A stretch of DNA of 64,000 bases from Pseudomonas sp. UBA1879 (GCF_002338065.1 NZ_DDHJ01000018.1:328398-392397); one strand, 5' to 3'. Numbered from the stretch's first letter, positions 1-8,629 are shown. The notes: a model not told the origin generated them from the sequence alone. Program-made: numbers and translations.

Positions 1-410
1 TGCGTCTTCGCGGCGTCTTTGTGCACAGCGAACACGTAAGGCGTGTAGTAGTAAATCGCAGGGAAATCCAGCACCCGGGCGCGCTCGGCGGTCGGGGTCA
101 TGGAACCGACCGAAAGGTCCCAGCGATTCGACCAGCGGCCAGCCGTGATGACCCCGTATTCCGGTGTCACGAACTCGGTCTTGCTGCCCAATCGCCGGCC
201 GATCTCATTGGCCACATCAATGTCGAACCCCTGCAACGTGTTATCCGGGCCGAGGAACGACTGCGGCGGCCAGTTGGCGGCTGTGGCAACCTTGATCACC
301 TTGCTCTGATGGACGCGGTCGAGGGTCGCGCCTGCCCAGGCAGGGCTGGTTCCGATCAGCACGGCGGCGGAGACAGCGGCGGTCGCCAGGAAACGTGTGA
401 GTGTTGTCAT
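1..410 (-). CDS. Polar amino-acid ABC transporter substrate-binding protein (3' truncated)
   Basis: Periplasmic solute-binding protein that would capture an amino acid and deliver it to the adjacent permease/ATPase. The visible 136 residues open with a signal peptide (hydrophobic stretch ending near AWA, about residue 26). They continue into the family's first lobe, with a KVATAANWPPQSF-like entry strand, GFDIDVANEIGRRLG and a region resembling the usual WDLSVGSMTPTAERA motif. The start is ATG at 410, preceded by an AGGAG ribosome site. The C-terminal half lies outside the window. It is third in an operon, 61 bp after the ATPase gene. The ligand cannot be read from this fragment. Confidence 0.9.
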   Translation of the reverse strand, partial: MTTLTRFLATAAVSAAVLIGTSPAWAGATLDRVHQSKVIKVATAANWPPQSFLGPDNTLQGFDIDVANEIGRRLGSKTEFVTPEYGVITAGRWSNRWDLSVGSMTPTAERARVLDFPAIYYYTPYVFAVHKDAAKT

Positions 411-471
411 GTGTAGGCTCCTGAAGGGTTTTTGTTGTTATCACTGACGTTGCAGGGTGCGGTGTTGCCTC

Positions 472-1242
472 TCAGTGGCTGAGAATCTGCGACAGAAACT
501 CCCGCGCGCGGGCGTGCTGAGGGTTGTCGAAGAAGTCGTTTGGACGGGCCTGTTCGATGATCGAGCCCTGATCCATGAAAATGATGCGGTCGGCGACCCG
601 ACGGGCAAAGCCCATTTCATGGGTCACGCAGACCATGGTGATGCCGTCCTGGGCCAGCTCGCCCATCACGTCCAGCACTTCCTTGACCATCTCCGGATCG
701 AGGGCCGAGGTGGGTTCATCGAACAGCATGATGCGGGGGCGCATGCAGAGGGCCCGAGCGATCGCCACACGTTGTTGCTGCCCACCTGAAAGCTGGCCGG
801 GGTATTTGTCGGCTTGATTGCGGATGCGTACCCGGTCGAGGTACTCATAGGCCAGTTCGCGGGCTTTCGTGTCGCTCAGGCCACTGACCAGCCGCGGGCC
901 GAGCATGAGGTTGTCCAGCACCGTCAGGTGCGGAAACAGGTTGAACTGCTGAAACACCATGCCGATCTGGCGACGAATCGCAGCGACGCAGGAGGCATCG
1001 CGGGTCAACTCGACCCCGTCGACGAACACATGGCCTTTTTGAAAGTCCTCCAACAGATTCAGGCAACGAATCAGCGTCGACTTGCCGGAGCCCGAGGGGC
1101 CGCAGACGACCACGATTTCACCGGCGCTGATGTGCAGATCAATGCCCTTGAGCACGTGAAAGTCGCCGTACCATTTATGCATGTTCTGGATGGATACGGC
1201 GGGGTAGCAAGCCGCGACGGCTGAAGCTGAAGATGAATTCAT
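472..1242 (-). CDS. Polar amino-acid ABC transporter ATP-binding protein
   Basis: Cytoplasmic ATPase of 256 aa energising the importer encoded around it. It has Walker A (GPSGSGKST), a Q-loop ([16 protein letters not shown]), the ABC signature [15 protein letters not shown], Walker B ([14 protein letters not shown]) and the switch His in VTHEMGFA, all typical of the GlnQ/HisP family. The frame stays open upstream to 1959 over the permease gene, but residues before MNSSSAS are antisense-like. The start at ATG 1242 gives the normal family length. It sits 14 bp downstream of the permease stop in the same operon. Confidence 0.95.
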   Translation of the reverse strand: MNSSSASAVAACYPAVSIQNMHKWYGDFHVLKGIDLHISAGEIVVVCGPSGSGKSTLIRCLNLLEDFQKGHVFVDGVELTRDASCVAAIRRQIGMVFQQFNLFPHLTVLDNLMLGPRLVSGLSDTKARELAYEYLDRVRIRNQADKYPGQLSGGQQQRVAIARALCMRPRIMLFDEPTSALDPEMVKEVLDVMGELAQDGITMVCVTHEMGFARRVADRIIFMDQGSIIEQARPNDFFDNPQHARAREFLSQILSH

Positions 1243-1256
1243 CGTTATGCTCCTGA

Positions 1257-2231
1257 TCAGCGATGGGCGCGGTTGAAGTGTTTTTCCAGACGTGCCTGTA
1301 CGGTTTCCAGCACGATGGACAGCAGCCAGTACAGCACCGCCGCGGTGATGAGCATTTCCAGGTGGCGAAATTCGGCGCGGCCTTGGGTACGCGCCAGGAA
1401 CATCAGTTCCCAGACCCCGATCACCGACACCAGCGAACTGTCCTTGAGCATTGATATGAACTGGTTGCCGGTGGGGGGAATGATCAGGCGCATGGACTGC
1501 GGAAGAATGACCCGTGTCATGGTCTGGAACGGGGTCAGGCCAATGGCCCGCGAGGCTTCCCACTGTCCTCGGGAGATACTGCTGATCCCGGCGCGGAAGA
1601 TCTCGGTCATATACGCGCCGTAACACAGCGACAGCGCCAGGATCCCGGCCGGCACTGCGCCGACCACGTAGCCCAGCTGCGGGATGCCGAGGTAAATGAG
1701 GTAGATCTGAATCAGCAGCGGCACACCGCGAAAGAACGAGGTGTAGAAGCTGGCGATGGCAATGGCGAACCCGTTGGAAGACAAACGGGCGGTGGCCCCC
1801 AGCAGCGCCAGAACGAACGCGATGGCGATCGAGATGGCAGACACGTAAACGGTGGTGAACACCCCTTGGGTGATCATGAAACCAACCTTCGTGGCAATGA
1901 AGCTGTACGAGAGGTTGAAGGTGTCGAAAAACAGCAGGAACAGCACCAGCAACTCGCACCAGACCGTGATGATTTGCGCCCGCAGCGGGAACCGGCCGAG
2001 CAGAAACAGGTTGAGCATGGCGGTCAGGGTGAACGTGCCGCCCACGGCGATATTGCGCGCCAGTGGCGATTCCAGATCGAGGACGATGGGACCCATCAGG
2101 TGAGAGAGCCGACTTTCACCGACCCCGCAGAGGAGGGTGATGGTGAACATGACGGCGGCGATTGCCCCCATGAACACGACGCTGTCGGTGAAACGAGCCT
2201 TGACGATATGGTCTTTGTACATCGCTTGCAT
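1257..2231 (-). CDS. Polar amino-acid ABC transporter permease (HisM/GlnP family)
   Basis: Inner-membrane permease of 324 aa. It has an N-terminal extension with extra hydrophobic segments (roughly residues 18-110). The conserved permease core follows, with the EAA loop ([18 protein letters not shown]) and the [18 protein letters not shown] and [14 protein letters not shown] blocks. It is longer than the usual 220-240 aa because of the N-terminal membrane segments, a known variant in Pseudomonas. It is the first gene of the permease-ATPase-binding protein operon. The promoter should lie in 2232-2490. Confidence 0.93.
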   Translation of the reverse strand: MQAMYKDHIVKARFTDSVVFMGAIAAVMFTITLLCGVGESRLSHLMGPIVLDLESPLARNIAVGGTFTLTAMLNLFLLGRFPLRAQIITVWCELLVLFLLFFDTFNLSYSFIATKVGFMITQGVFTTVYVSAISIAIAFVLALLGATARLSSNGFAIAIASFYTSFFRGVPLLIQIYLIYLGIPQLGYVVGAVPAGILALSLCYGAYMTEIFRAGISSISRGQWEASRAIGLTPFQTMTRVILPQSMRLIIPPTGNQFISMLKDSSLVSVIGVWELMFLARTQGRAEFRHLEMLITAAVLYWLLSIVLETVQARLEKHFNRAHR

Positions 2232-2353
2232 GCCTCAGGGTGAGCCCCGTTTGTTGTTGTGGGGTCATTATGAGTTGGCAAAATGCCGGTCGGCAGCCTG
2301 CGATCTGTTGTCTTTTCGGGATATTTTCGGGAAACGTGAGGGGTTCAACCCTT

Positions 2354-2376
2354 CGAATACGCTGTAACCGTATTCG
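2354..2376. other. Small hairpin in the 2232-2490 intergenic gap
   Basis: Inverted repeat CGAATAC / GTATTCG (7 bp arms, 9-nt loop) between the SDR gene stop and the permease gene start, both on the minus strand. There is no T-run on either side, so it is at best a weak terminator of the SDR gene or an operator for the transporter operon. The rest of this gap shows no gene. Confidence 0.3.
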
Positions 2377-2490
2377 GGGGCGGACCGACCTTCCCGCGAG
2401 CGCAGGTCATGCCGGGTCTGCGATCGGGTCAGCCCGCCGAATGGATACATCGCGTGTCGCCAGAGCGGGCGCGGATCAATCGGGCCTGAA

Positions 2491-3378
2491 TCAGCCCTCC
2501 AGGCACACCCTCAAATCCTCCAACAACCCAGGCCCTGTCGGCGTCCAGCCCAGCCGCTCACGGGTTTTTGTGCTGGACGCCGACATGTCCAGCCCGACGA
2601 ACCCGGCCATCCAGCCAAAATGCCCGGTGGCCTGTTCGGGGGTGAGGGTGACCGTGGGGACGCCGAAGCCTTCGCCGATCAGCTGCGCAATGTCTCGAAA
2701 GGCGACGCCCTGTTCGGCGACGGCGTTGTAACGGGCGCCGGGCTGATGTTTTTCCAGGGCAAGGCGGTACAGCTGGGCGGTGTCGGTGAGGTGTGCGGCC
2801 GACCAGCCTTCCTGGCCTTCGCCGACATAGGCCGACACGCCTGTCTGCCGCGCCAGCTCGATGAGGTATGTGATCAACCCTTGTTTGACCGGGTTGTGGA
2901 TTTGCGACAGGCGCATGACCACCACGTTGATGCCGCGTTCGCTCAGCGCCTGGCCCGCGCGTTCGGATGCGGTCCGTGGGTGAGGGTGGGTCGCATCAAA
3001 ATGGTCTTCATCCGACGGCTGGCCAGACGTCGTGGCGCCCATGGCGACGCTTGACGTGATGACCAGTGGCCGTGCCGAACCCTCCAACGCTGTCCCCAAT
3101 GCGTCGATCACTCGCGCATCCTTCTGGCAGTTTTCGACGAAGTGGGCGAAGTCATGATCGAACGCGGTGTGAATCACCGCATCGCACTGTTCGGCGCCGT
3201 TGCGCAGGCTGTCGAGGTCCTCGATGTTGCCGCGGTGAGCCACGGCGCCGACCGAGCGCAGCGCCCGTTCGCCTTCATCGGAGCGGGTCAGGCCGAGGAC
3301 GTCGTGCCCGGCGTCGAGCAATTCGCGCGTGACGTGAGCGCCGATGAAGCCTGTGGAACCTGTCAGAAATACACGCAT
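2491..3378 (-). CDS. SDR-family NAD(P)-dependent oxidoreductase / epimerase
   Basis: Soluble 295-aa atypical (extended-like) short-chain dehydrogenase. The N-terminal Rossmann motif is FLTGSTGFIGAHVTREL (GxxGxxG, residues about 7-13). It is followed by a cofactor-discriminating TRSDEGE loop and a central VITSSVAMG strand. The usual YxxxK appears degenerate (a Ser/Glu/Arg stretch, TASERAGQAL), as in some YwnB/NmrA-like members. The substrate is unknown. It is divergently arranged with the XRE regulator at 3477, which is a common pair in which the regulator controls the SDR gene. The start ATG 3378 fits the family N-terminus exactly. Confidence 0.85.
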   Translation of the reverse strand: MRVFLTGSTGFIGAHVTRELLDAGHDVLGLTRSDEGERALRSVGAVAHRGNIEDLDSLRNGAEQCDAVIHTAFDHDFAHFVENCQKDARVIDALGTALEGSARPLVITSSVAMGATTSGQPSDEDHFDATHPHPRTASERAGQALSERGINVVVMRLSQIHNPVKQGLITYLIELARQTGVSAYVGEGQEGWSAAHLTDTAQLYRLALEKHQPGARYNAVAEQGVAFRDIAQLIGEGFGVPTVTLTPEQATGHFGWMAGFVGLDMSASSTKTRERLGWTPTGPGLLEDLRVCLEG

Positions 3379-3442
3379 GGGTTCGTTCTCTCTTTGCTGA
3401 AAACACCAGCCTGCGCGTAGTCTCTATCCCGTTAAAGACGTG

Positions 3443-3455
3443 ACCTTATCAAGGT
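3443..3455. promoter_or_regulatory. Short palindrome in SDR / XRE-regulator divergent promoter
   Basis: ACCTT-ATC-AAGGT, 5-bp arms around a 3-nt centre, in the 98-bp gap between two divergent genes and 22 bp before the regulator ATG. The position suits autorepression and control of the SDR gene by the XRE protein. This is inferred from location and symmetry only. Confidence 0.4.
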
Positions 3456-3476
3456 ATAAACACTTACAGGCTCGCC

Positions 3477-4304
3477 ATGTCAGATCAGTCGGTTCAACTC
3501 TTGGGTGCGTATCTGAAAGATTGCCGGGCGCGGCTCGACCCGGCGACGTTCGGCTTTTCCAATGCCCGCAGGCGCACGCCGGGGCTGCGTCGCGAAGAAG
3601 TCGCGCAACGCGCCAACATCAGTGCCACGTGGTACACCTGGCTGGAGCAGGGCCGGGGCGGGGCGCCGTCGACGGAGGTGCTGGACCGCATCGCGCAGAG
3701 CCTGCTGATGACCGAGCCCGAGCGTGAACACCTGTTCATGCTGGCGTTCGGGCATCCGCCTGAAGTGATCTATCGCGCGCCCGAGGGCGTCACGCCGCGT
3801 TTGCAGCGGCTGCTGGACAGCCTTGCGTTCAGCCCGGCCATCATCAAAACCGCGACGTGGGACGTGCTGGCCTGGAACCGCGCTGCCGCAGCCGTCTTCA
3901 CCGACTACAGCCTGCTGCCGATCAGGGAGCGCAACATCCTGCGCCTGATGTTCTGCCGCCAGGGCGTGCGCGAGCGGCAGGAGGATTGGGAGAGCATGGC
4001 GCGGTTCGTGGTCGCCGCCTTCCGCGCCGATGCGATTCGCGCCGGGGCGGCGTCGCAGGTCAGTCAGCTGGCGGACGAGTTGTGCGTGTTGAGTGCAGAC
4101 TTCGCGCGGTTCTGGCGGGACAACGATGTGCGGGTGCATGGCGAGGGCAGCAAGCGGCTGCATCATCCGACCATGGGCCGCATCGCGTTGGAGTATTCGG
4201 GCTTTGCCGTGGATGGCCGACCGGACCTCGGCATGATCATCTACAACCCTGCCAGCGCCGAGGACACCGACAAGATTCGCGCGTTGCTGGCGAAGCCAGA
4301 CTGA
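3477..4304 (+). CDS. XRE-family regulator with MmyB-like ligand domain
   Basis: 275-aa DNA-binding regulator. Residues about 10-85 form the helix-turn-helix (RRRTPGLRREEVAQRANISATWYTWLEQG), the hallmark of the XRE proteins carrying a MmyB-like C-terminal domain. Residues about 105-270 contain the conserved WDVLAWNRAAAAVFTDYS and NILRLMF blocks of that PAS-like ligand pocket, which in one structural study bound fatty acid. Homologues usually sit divergent to an SDR oxidoreductase, as here. The stop is 3 bp from the convergent curli gene. Confidence 0.92.
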   Translation: MSDQSVQLLGAYLKDCRARLDPATFGFSNARRRTPGLRREEVAQRANISATWYTWLEQGRGGAPSTEVLDRIAQSLLMTEPEREHLFMLAFGHPPEVIYRAPEGVTPRLQRLLDSLAFSPAIIKTATWDVLAWNRAAAAVFTDYSLLPIRERNILRLMFCRQGVRERQEDWESMARFVVAAFRADAIRAGAASQVSQLADELCVLSADFARFWRDNDVRVHGEGSKRLHHPTMGRIALEYSGFAVDGRPDLGMIIYNPASAEDTDKIRALLAKPD

Positions 4305-4307
4305 GCC

Positions 4308-4622
4308 TCAACCGGGCGTTTCGTCGCAGCTTTTGTCGAGTGATTTGACCAGCACGCCATCCTGGAACACGTCCAGATGAATGGTGCAGGCCGCTTCCGG
4401 CGGAATGCTCAGGCGCACCACAGAGCTGCTGGCGCCTGTCTGAAGATCGCCCTGCTGGCTGATGCTGGAGGTGCCTGCAGCGCTGCTTTGGTTGACGGCC
4501 ATGTGATAACGCAAGGTTAAAGGCGTCGGGTTTTCGATGTGCGGACGAATCAGCACCGCCGTCCCTTCGCGGTGGGTATCGATGGCGACGACCAGTTGCG
4601 ATAAGTCGATCATGGGACTCAC
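4308..4622 (-). CDS. csgH: CsgC/CsgH-like curli accessory protein
   Basis: 104-aa protein, last gene of the curli locus, overlapping the minor curlin gene by ATGA. The Ig-like beta pattern (VVAIDTHREGTAVLIRPHI; PLTLRYHMAVNQ; SSVVRLSIPPEAACTIHLDVFQDG) resembles CsgH/CsgC periplasmic inhibitors of premature curlin amyloid formation. No signal peptide is visible at this start and no alternative upstream start is available, which is odd for a periplasmic chaperone. Assignment rests on position, length and beta-rich pattern, so the family call is moderate. Confidence 0.7.
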   Translation of the reverse strand: MSPMIDLSQLVVAIDTHREGTAVLIRPHIENPTPLTLRYHMAVNQSSAAGTSSISQQGDLQTGASSSVVRLSIPPEAACTIHLDVFQDGVLVKSLDKSCDETPG

Positions 4623-5131
4623 TTCTGCGTGACGGTGGCGTTCATGTTGCTGCCGTACTGCTGGACGCTGACCGTGCCACCAAAGCCGCTTTGGGTCACG
4701 GTGGCCTGATTGTTCTGGCCGTACTGCCCGACGTACGCCTGATTATAGGCCCCACTTTGCACGACGTTGGCCTGGTTGTTGGTGCCCACTTGCGCGATGG
4801 CGGCCTGGTTGTAGCGGCCGCTCTGATCCAGGGTCAAGACGTTGCCGTAGCCGTTCTGCTGGGCATAGGCGGCATTGTAGGCGCCGGTCTGATTGATCGT
4901 CGCAGCGTTGTTGCGGCCGGTCTGGATTTCTACCAGACGCTGGCGTTGGCCGCTTTGATCCACAGTGGCACGGTTATAAGAGCCGATCTGGCTCAGGTCG
5001 ACCCGGCTGCCAGACACACCAAGGCCGGAGTAACGGGCCTCGGACACCAGGTCGGCTGCCGAGCACAGCGTACTGCCGAGCGACAGGACGGCGGCGAGGG
5101 TCAGCCCCGCGTATTTATTGAGGTTGCGCAC
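4619..5131 (-). CDS. csgB: Minor curlin / nucleator (CsgB-like)
   Basis: 170-aa secreted amyloid subunit. It has a signal peptide (cleavage after about residue 25, LCSA-A) followed by at least five imperfect curlin repeats of about 22 residues with the QxGxxNxAxxxQ pattern (for example QTGAYNAAYAQQNGYGN and QYGQNNQATVTQSG). Length and repeat number are close to E. coli CsgA/CsgB. Because a far longer curlin is encoded upstream, this one is more likely the nucleator or minor subunit, but that division is inferred. The start overlaps the csgG end by 17 bp. Confidence 0.88.
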   Translation of the reverse strand: MRNLNKYAGLTLAAVLSLGSTLCSAADLVSEARYSGLGVSGSRVDLSQIGSYNRATVDQSGQRQRLVEIQTGRNNAATINQTGAYNAAYAQQNGYGNVLTLDQSGRYNQAAIAQVGTNNQANVVQSGAYNQAYVGQYGQNNQATVTQSGFGGTVSVQQYGSNMNATVTQK

Positions 5132-6014
5132 GTGAGTCTCCCAAGAGCTCGGTTTGCTCCGCAGAGGTGATCGGCGTATTCATCGTCTGCTCGTCATACG
5201 CCTTCAGGTAGCCCGCAAGCAGGGGCTTTTTCAGGTCGTCCGGGTTTTTCAGGTTCCAGCTGCCGTCGCGCGCGCCTTGGGCAATCAAGTGAATCAGGCC
5301 CGCTTCGATGGCTTCACGCACGCACTGTTGAACCGGTTCGTTGCGTGACAGGCCGGTTTCCACTTCCAGCAGGTGACGCAGCGACACGAACTTGAAGACG
5401 CCGAAATCCAGTTGGATCGAGAACACGGTTTTGGTGGTGGTGATGCTCTGGATCACGTCGCCGGTGCGAATGTCCACCGCCCGCAGGTTGATGGTCACCT
5501 GATCCTGGCGATACAGGTCCGACGGGCCGATGCCCAGGTAACGCACCCCGAAACCGCCGGTGCGTACGTTGCTTTCGTAGGCGACGATGGCGCCTTCGAT
5601 GATCATGTTGGCCGGACGCAACGGCGGCAGTTGCGTCTGTGCCCGATCCGATGGCTGCTCCAGCGCCCGAACGATCTTGCGTTCGGTCAGCAGGTCTTGC
5701 AGGTTTTCGCGTTCCACCGGTTTGAACCAGCGAGAATCGCGCAAGGCGCTGACCAGGAGTGACGCTGCACCCTGAGTCACCGACGTGGAGAAAGAACTGT
5801 CCGGCGAAGGTTTGTATTGGCCGGTCTGGTCACGCATGCCGTACACCGCCACCGGGATCGTGCCTGCGGGTGGAGGCAGGTTGGCGAGGTCGCGGGTTGA
5901 TTGGGTAGGCGGCGAGATGGTCGCCGGAGAAATGGTGCCCGCCGGGCGCGAAGTGGCACAGCCACTCAGGACTACAGCGGCGACAATCATCAATGAAATC
6001 GTGCGGGCGCGCAT
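5115..6014 (-). CDS. csgG: Curli secretion channel CsgG (outer-membrane lipoprotein)
   Basis: 299-aa lipoprotein forming the nonameric outer-membrane pore that exports curlins. The N-terminus carries a lipoprotein signal with lipobox LSGC (Cys19). Family blocks follow: IPVAVYGMRDQTGQYK, SSFSTSVTQGAASLLVSAL, WFKPVERENLQDLLTERKIVR and GAIVAYESNVRTGGFGVRYLGIG. It is slightly longer than E. coli CsgG (277 aa). It lies downstream of the csgA terminator, so its level should be lower than that of the curlin. Confidence 0.96.
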   Translation of the reverse strand: MRARTISLMIVAAVVLSGCATSRPAGTISPATISPPTQSTRDLANLPPPAGTIPVAVYGMRDQTGQYKPSPDSSFSTSVTQGAASLLVSALRDSRWFKPVERENLQDLLTERKIVRALEQPSDRAQTQLPPLRPANMIIEGAIVAYESNVRTGGFGVRYLGIGPSDLYRQDQVTINLRAVDIRTGDVIQSITTTKTVFSIQLDFGVFKFVSLRHLLEVETGLSRNEPVQQCVREAIEAGLIHLIAQGARDGSWNLKNPDDLKKPLLAGYLKAYDEQTMNTPITSAEQTELLGDSRAQPQ

Positions 6015-6024
6015 GATAAAGCTC

Positions 6025-6053
6025 CGAAAAAACCCGCCGGCGAACCGGCGGGT
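6025..6053 (-). terminator. Intrinsic terminator between csgA and csgG
   Basis: A 9-bp GC-rich stem (ACCCGCCGG / CCGGCGGGT, 6032-6053) with a tetraloop is followed on the minus strand by six T (6026-6031 read in reverse). It lies 10 bp after the csgA stop and 11 bp before the csgG start. This is a canonical rho-independent terminator placed inside the operon. It probably attenuates, giving much curlin and little CsgG. Confidence 0.9.
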
Positions 6054-6063
6054 ACGACCTGGA

Positions 6064-7281
6064 TTAACGCTGGTTGATCACGACGTTGTTGTTGCTGCCG
6101 CCGGTCTGAACGACGTTGGCGGTGAGGTAGCTGCCGGACTGCGTCACGCTGGCGCTGTTGAAGCGGGCAGTGGCGGTCTGGTTCAGATCGATGACGTTGT
6201 AGCCGCCAGCGTTTTGAGTCAGGTAGGCATCGTTGTCGAAGCCCGCCTGGTTGCTGGTGATCTTGTTGTTGTAGCCGTCCTGATTGGCGGTCAGGCTGTT
6301 CAGGTAGCTGGTCTGGTTGGCAACGATGTCGTTGCCGTCGCCTTTCTGGCTGGCCACGATGGTGTTGCCGCCGCCGTTGTACTGGGCCAGCGCAGCCTTG
6401 TTATAGGAACCGTTCTGGGTCAGCTTGGCCGAGGAACCGACGTCGTTGGTTTGAGTGATCGAACCGACGTTGTTGTTGCCGCCTTTCTGGGTCAGGCTGG
6501 CGTCCGAGCTGAGGGCTGCGTTCTGTGCCACGGTGGCGGTGTTGTCGTTACCGTCTTGCAAGATGGTGGCTGACGAAGCCGTGGTGTAGTTGGTCTGGTC
6601 GGCGGTGGCTTTGTTGCCGTTGCCTTGTTGGGTGACGCTCGCATCGGAGTAGTAAGCGCTGTTCTGGGTAATCGCACCGACGTTGTAGCTGCCGGTCTGC
6701 TTCAGCGTCGCGCTGACGTCGCCGCTGTTCTGCTGGGTGGTCCAGCCCTGGTTGTTGTTGCCGGCTTGCGTGACATTGGCAACGGCTTTGGCGTTGTTGT
6801 CCTGGGTCAGCAGGGCGGTGTTGCCATCGCCTGTCTGCTTCAGGGTGGCAGCGTTGTCGCGGCCTTTGTTGCCGGTCTGAACGACGGTGCCGTTGTTCCA
6901 GTTGCCCGATTGGGTCAGGGTCGCTTTCTGTTTGTCGTTGGCGTTGTTGCCTGCACGACCGGTCTGATTGATGGTGCCGACGTTATGGACGCCGCCGTTC
7001 TGGCTGCCCAGTGCGGTGTTGTACGAGTTGGTCTGGTAAACAGACAGGTTGCTGTCGCTGGAGGCCTGGTACAGGGCGCTACCGGTGCCGGCCGCGCCAA
7101 CGCTGTTGTTGCTGCCAGTCTGGTTGAGGGTCACGGTGGAGTTGATCGAACCGACCTGCTCAACGTAAGCGTTGTTTTTGTCACCGTTCTGATAGCTGTT
7201 AACGGTACCGTTGCCGGCAAAAGCAGCGCCTGAGACAGAAGCCAGTACAGCGAGGGCGATAAGGGATTTACGTGCTTGCAT
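6064..7281 (-). CDS. csgA: Major curlin, long multi-repeat form (CsgA-like)
   Basis: 405-aa secreted amyloid subunit. The signal peptide ends after AFA (about residue 22). The rest is a run of roughly 16-18 imperfect 20-24-residue units with QxG-N-x5-Q spacing (QTGSYNVGAITQN, QKGGNNNVGSITQ, QDGYNNKITSNQAG and others), ending in VVINQR. Asn, Gln, Thr, Ser and Gly dominate, and aromatics are mostly Tyr. E. coli CsgA has five repeats in 151 aa, so this is a strongly expanded curlin. It has its own leader hairpin upstream and a terminator immediately downstream, which suits high separate expression as a structural gene. Confidence 0.93.
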   Translation of the reverse strand: MQARKSLIALAVLASVSGAAFAGNGTVNSYQNGDKNNAYVEQVGSINSTVTLNQTGSNNSVGAAGTGSALYQASSDSNLSVYQTNSYNTALGSQNGGVHNVGTINQTGRAGNNANDKQKATLTQSGNWNNGTVVQTGNKGRDNAATLKQTGDGNTALLTQDNNAKAVANVTQAGNNNQGWTTQQNSGDVSATLKQTGSYNVGAITQNSAYYSDASVTQQGNGNKATADQTNYTTASSATILQDGNDNTATVAQNAALSSDASLTQKGGNNNVGSITQTNDVGSSAKLTQNGSYNKAALAQYNGGGNTIVASQKGDGNDIVANQTSYLNSLTANQDGYNNKITSNQAGFDNDAYLTQNAGGYNVIDLNQTATARFNSASVTQSGSYLTANVVQTGGSNNNVVINQR

Positions 7282-7324
7282 GATGAAGTCCTTTATTCAA
7301 TGTTTTGTTATTTCTGGGTTGTTG

Positions 7325-7343
7325 GCAGGCGAACGTCGCCTGC
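7325..7343 (-). promoter_or_regulatory. Leader hairpin upstream of csgA
   Basis: Perfect 8-bp inverted repeat GCAGGCGA-ACG-TCGCCTGC in the 145-bp gap between csgF and csgA, 43 bp before the csgA ATG. There is no T-run, so it is not a clear terminator. It could be a processing or stability stem that separates csgA mRNA from csgEF. This is inference from structure. Confidence 0.55.
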
Positions 7344-7426
7344 GAGTTATTGCACAAGGCACAACACGTCTTACAGGAGCGTTACAGCGAAAATATTAAA
7401 GGCTGAAGCGTTAAAGCGGATGTTAC

Positions 7427-7849
7427 TTATTGGTTAATCTGGAACGATGTACTTTGGCCGGTGGTTTTATCGGTGGTGGTTATTTGTAATAAGCCGGGCG
7501 ATAAGTTAACGATAGAAATCGTGAAGTCCGTGGTTTCAACGGTGCCTGGCGTCAACTTGCCGTCTGTGCCGACAATGCTGGACGTCACGGCGGAAGACAC
7601 CCGGCTCAAAATGGCGCTTTGCAGCATGCTGTTGAATTGAGTCAGGGTGCTTTGCGCCGAGCCCGAGGAACCCGATTTGTCGGTGAACTTGTTTTGCGCA
7701 TTGGCCTGGTTCAAAAGGACCGGGCCGTTGAGCGGGTTGCCACCGAAGGAAGGGTTGACCGGCACGTAGACCAGTTCGCTGGCGTACGAAGTGGCCGAAA
7801 CGCCGGACAGCGAAATCAGGCCGATAAAAGCAAGAGACAGACGGCTCAT
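7427..7849 (-). CDS. csgF: Curli assembly protein CsgF
   Basis: 140-aa secreted factor that docks on the CsgG channel and couples nucleator to curlin outside the cell. It has a signal peptide to about residue 23 (SYAS-E), then the defining CsgF N-terminal segment LVYVPVNPSFGGNPLNGPVLLNQANAQN, which inserts in the CsgG pore. The remainder is the Ser/Thr-rich globular part. Length matches E. coli CsgF (138 aa). It is encoded 12 bp after csgE. Confidence 0.95.
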   Translation of the reverse strand: MSRLSLAFIGLISLSGVSATSYASELVYVPVNPSFGGNPLNGPVLLNQANAQNKFTDKSGSSGSAQSTLTQFNSMLQSAILSRVSSAVTSSIVGTDGKLTPGTVETTDFTISIVNLSPGLLQITTTDKTTGQSTSFQINQ

Positions 7850-7861
7850 GGTTAACTCCTT

Positions 7862-8305
7862 TTAGATCTCGTCGCGACCCATGTCAGGGTCCCCGAAGAA
7901 CTGCGCCAATTGGTAGTCGAGAATGGCCTGGAACACTTGAGCCGCCACGTCTGCACCTAACGCGGGAATCTGGCTGCGGTTGGGCGGCAGGGCCACCTGA
8001 AGCATCCGGCGATTGCCGTAGTTGATGAAAATCTGACTGCCCAGCCGTGCGGTAGGACGCTCCATGACTGACACGGTAAAACGACCTTCTTCATCTTTCT
8101 CGGCCCAGGCCGAGGCAAAACTGTCGTAAAACGCATGCCCGTTCTGAGTCGCTGTCTGCCCCACGACCAACCCGCCAACTTCAGCGCGATTCAAGGCGCG
8201 CTGGGAAGATAAAGCAGGCGTCGTGCTGACACTTTCTTCGGCGAACGCCGTCGTGGCGAGACACACGTGAAGCACCATCATCATCCTTAAAGTGGTGTGT
8301 TTCAT
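7862..8305 (-). CDS. csgE: Curli export specificity factor CsgE
   Basis: 147-aa periplasmic adaptor that caps CsgG and selects curlins. It has a signal peptide to about residue 22 (TAFA-E), then the family core VGGLVVGQTATQNGHAFYDSF, VSVMERPTARLGSQIFI and RRMLQVALPP. ATG 8305 is chosen over an in-frame GTG at 8314, but neither has a strong ribosome site. It is the first gene of the csg locus, so the promoter should lie within 8306-8753. Confidence 0.93.
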   Translation of the reverse strand: MKHTTLRMMMVLHVCLATTAFAEESVSTTPALSSQRALNRAEVGGLVVGQTATQNGHAFYDSFASAWAEKDEEGRFTVSVMERPTARLGSQIFINYGNRRMLQVALPPNRSQIPALGADVAAQVFQAILDYQLAQFFGDPDMGRDEI

Positions 8306-8611
8306 GGCAGGCACATATAACGTTTGTTGGTGTGGTCGCAGTGTAAATACAAATAATGGGAAAGCGCCACCATCCGATTAAAAATAATGTCATTTAAATA
8401 TTGACGCCAGAAAGGCGACAAACTAAATAGCGCAAAAGAATGAAATCAATCGCGTCGTGAAGTTGGCGTCGGTTTTGCGCGTTTGCACGGCACCGTGCAG
8501 GGCGGTTGCTCGGCAAAACGTTGGGAAAGGCCGATCCAGACAGGCACCTTTAAAAATAAATAAATCGATGAATAGCCACGTTTAAAGTTGTTGTAGGTGA
8601 GGCTTTTATTT

Positions 8612-8629
8612 TGTCTCTATTCAGAGACA
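8612..8629. promoter_or_regulatory. Palindrome in csg upstream region
   Basis: Perfect 7-bp arms TGTCTCT / AGAGACA around ATTC, about 310 bp upstream of csgE. The size and symmetry fit a dimeric regulator site. No known consensus was recognised. Confidence 0.45.

Noticed and set aside
2232..2490. REP element upstream of the permease
   Set aside because: Only short imperfect palindromes are present. The sequence does not match either REP family in the window.
4619..7281. Fap-type functional amyloid locus
   Set aside because: CsgE, CsgF and CsgG signatures are clear, and curlin repeats match csg rather than FapB/C.
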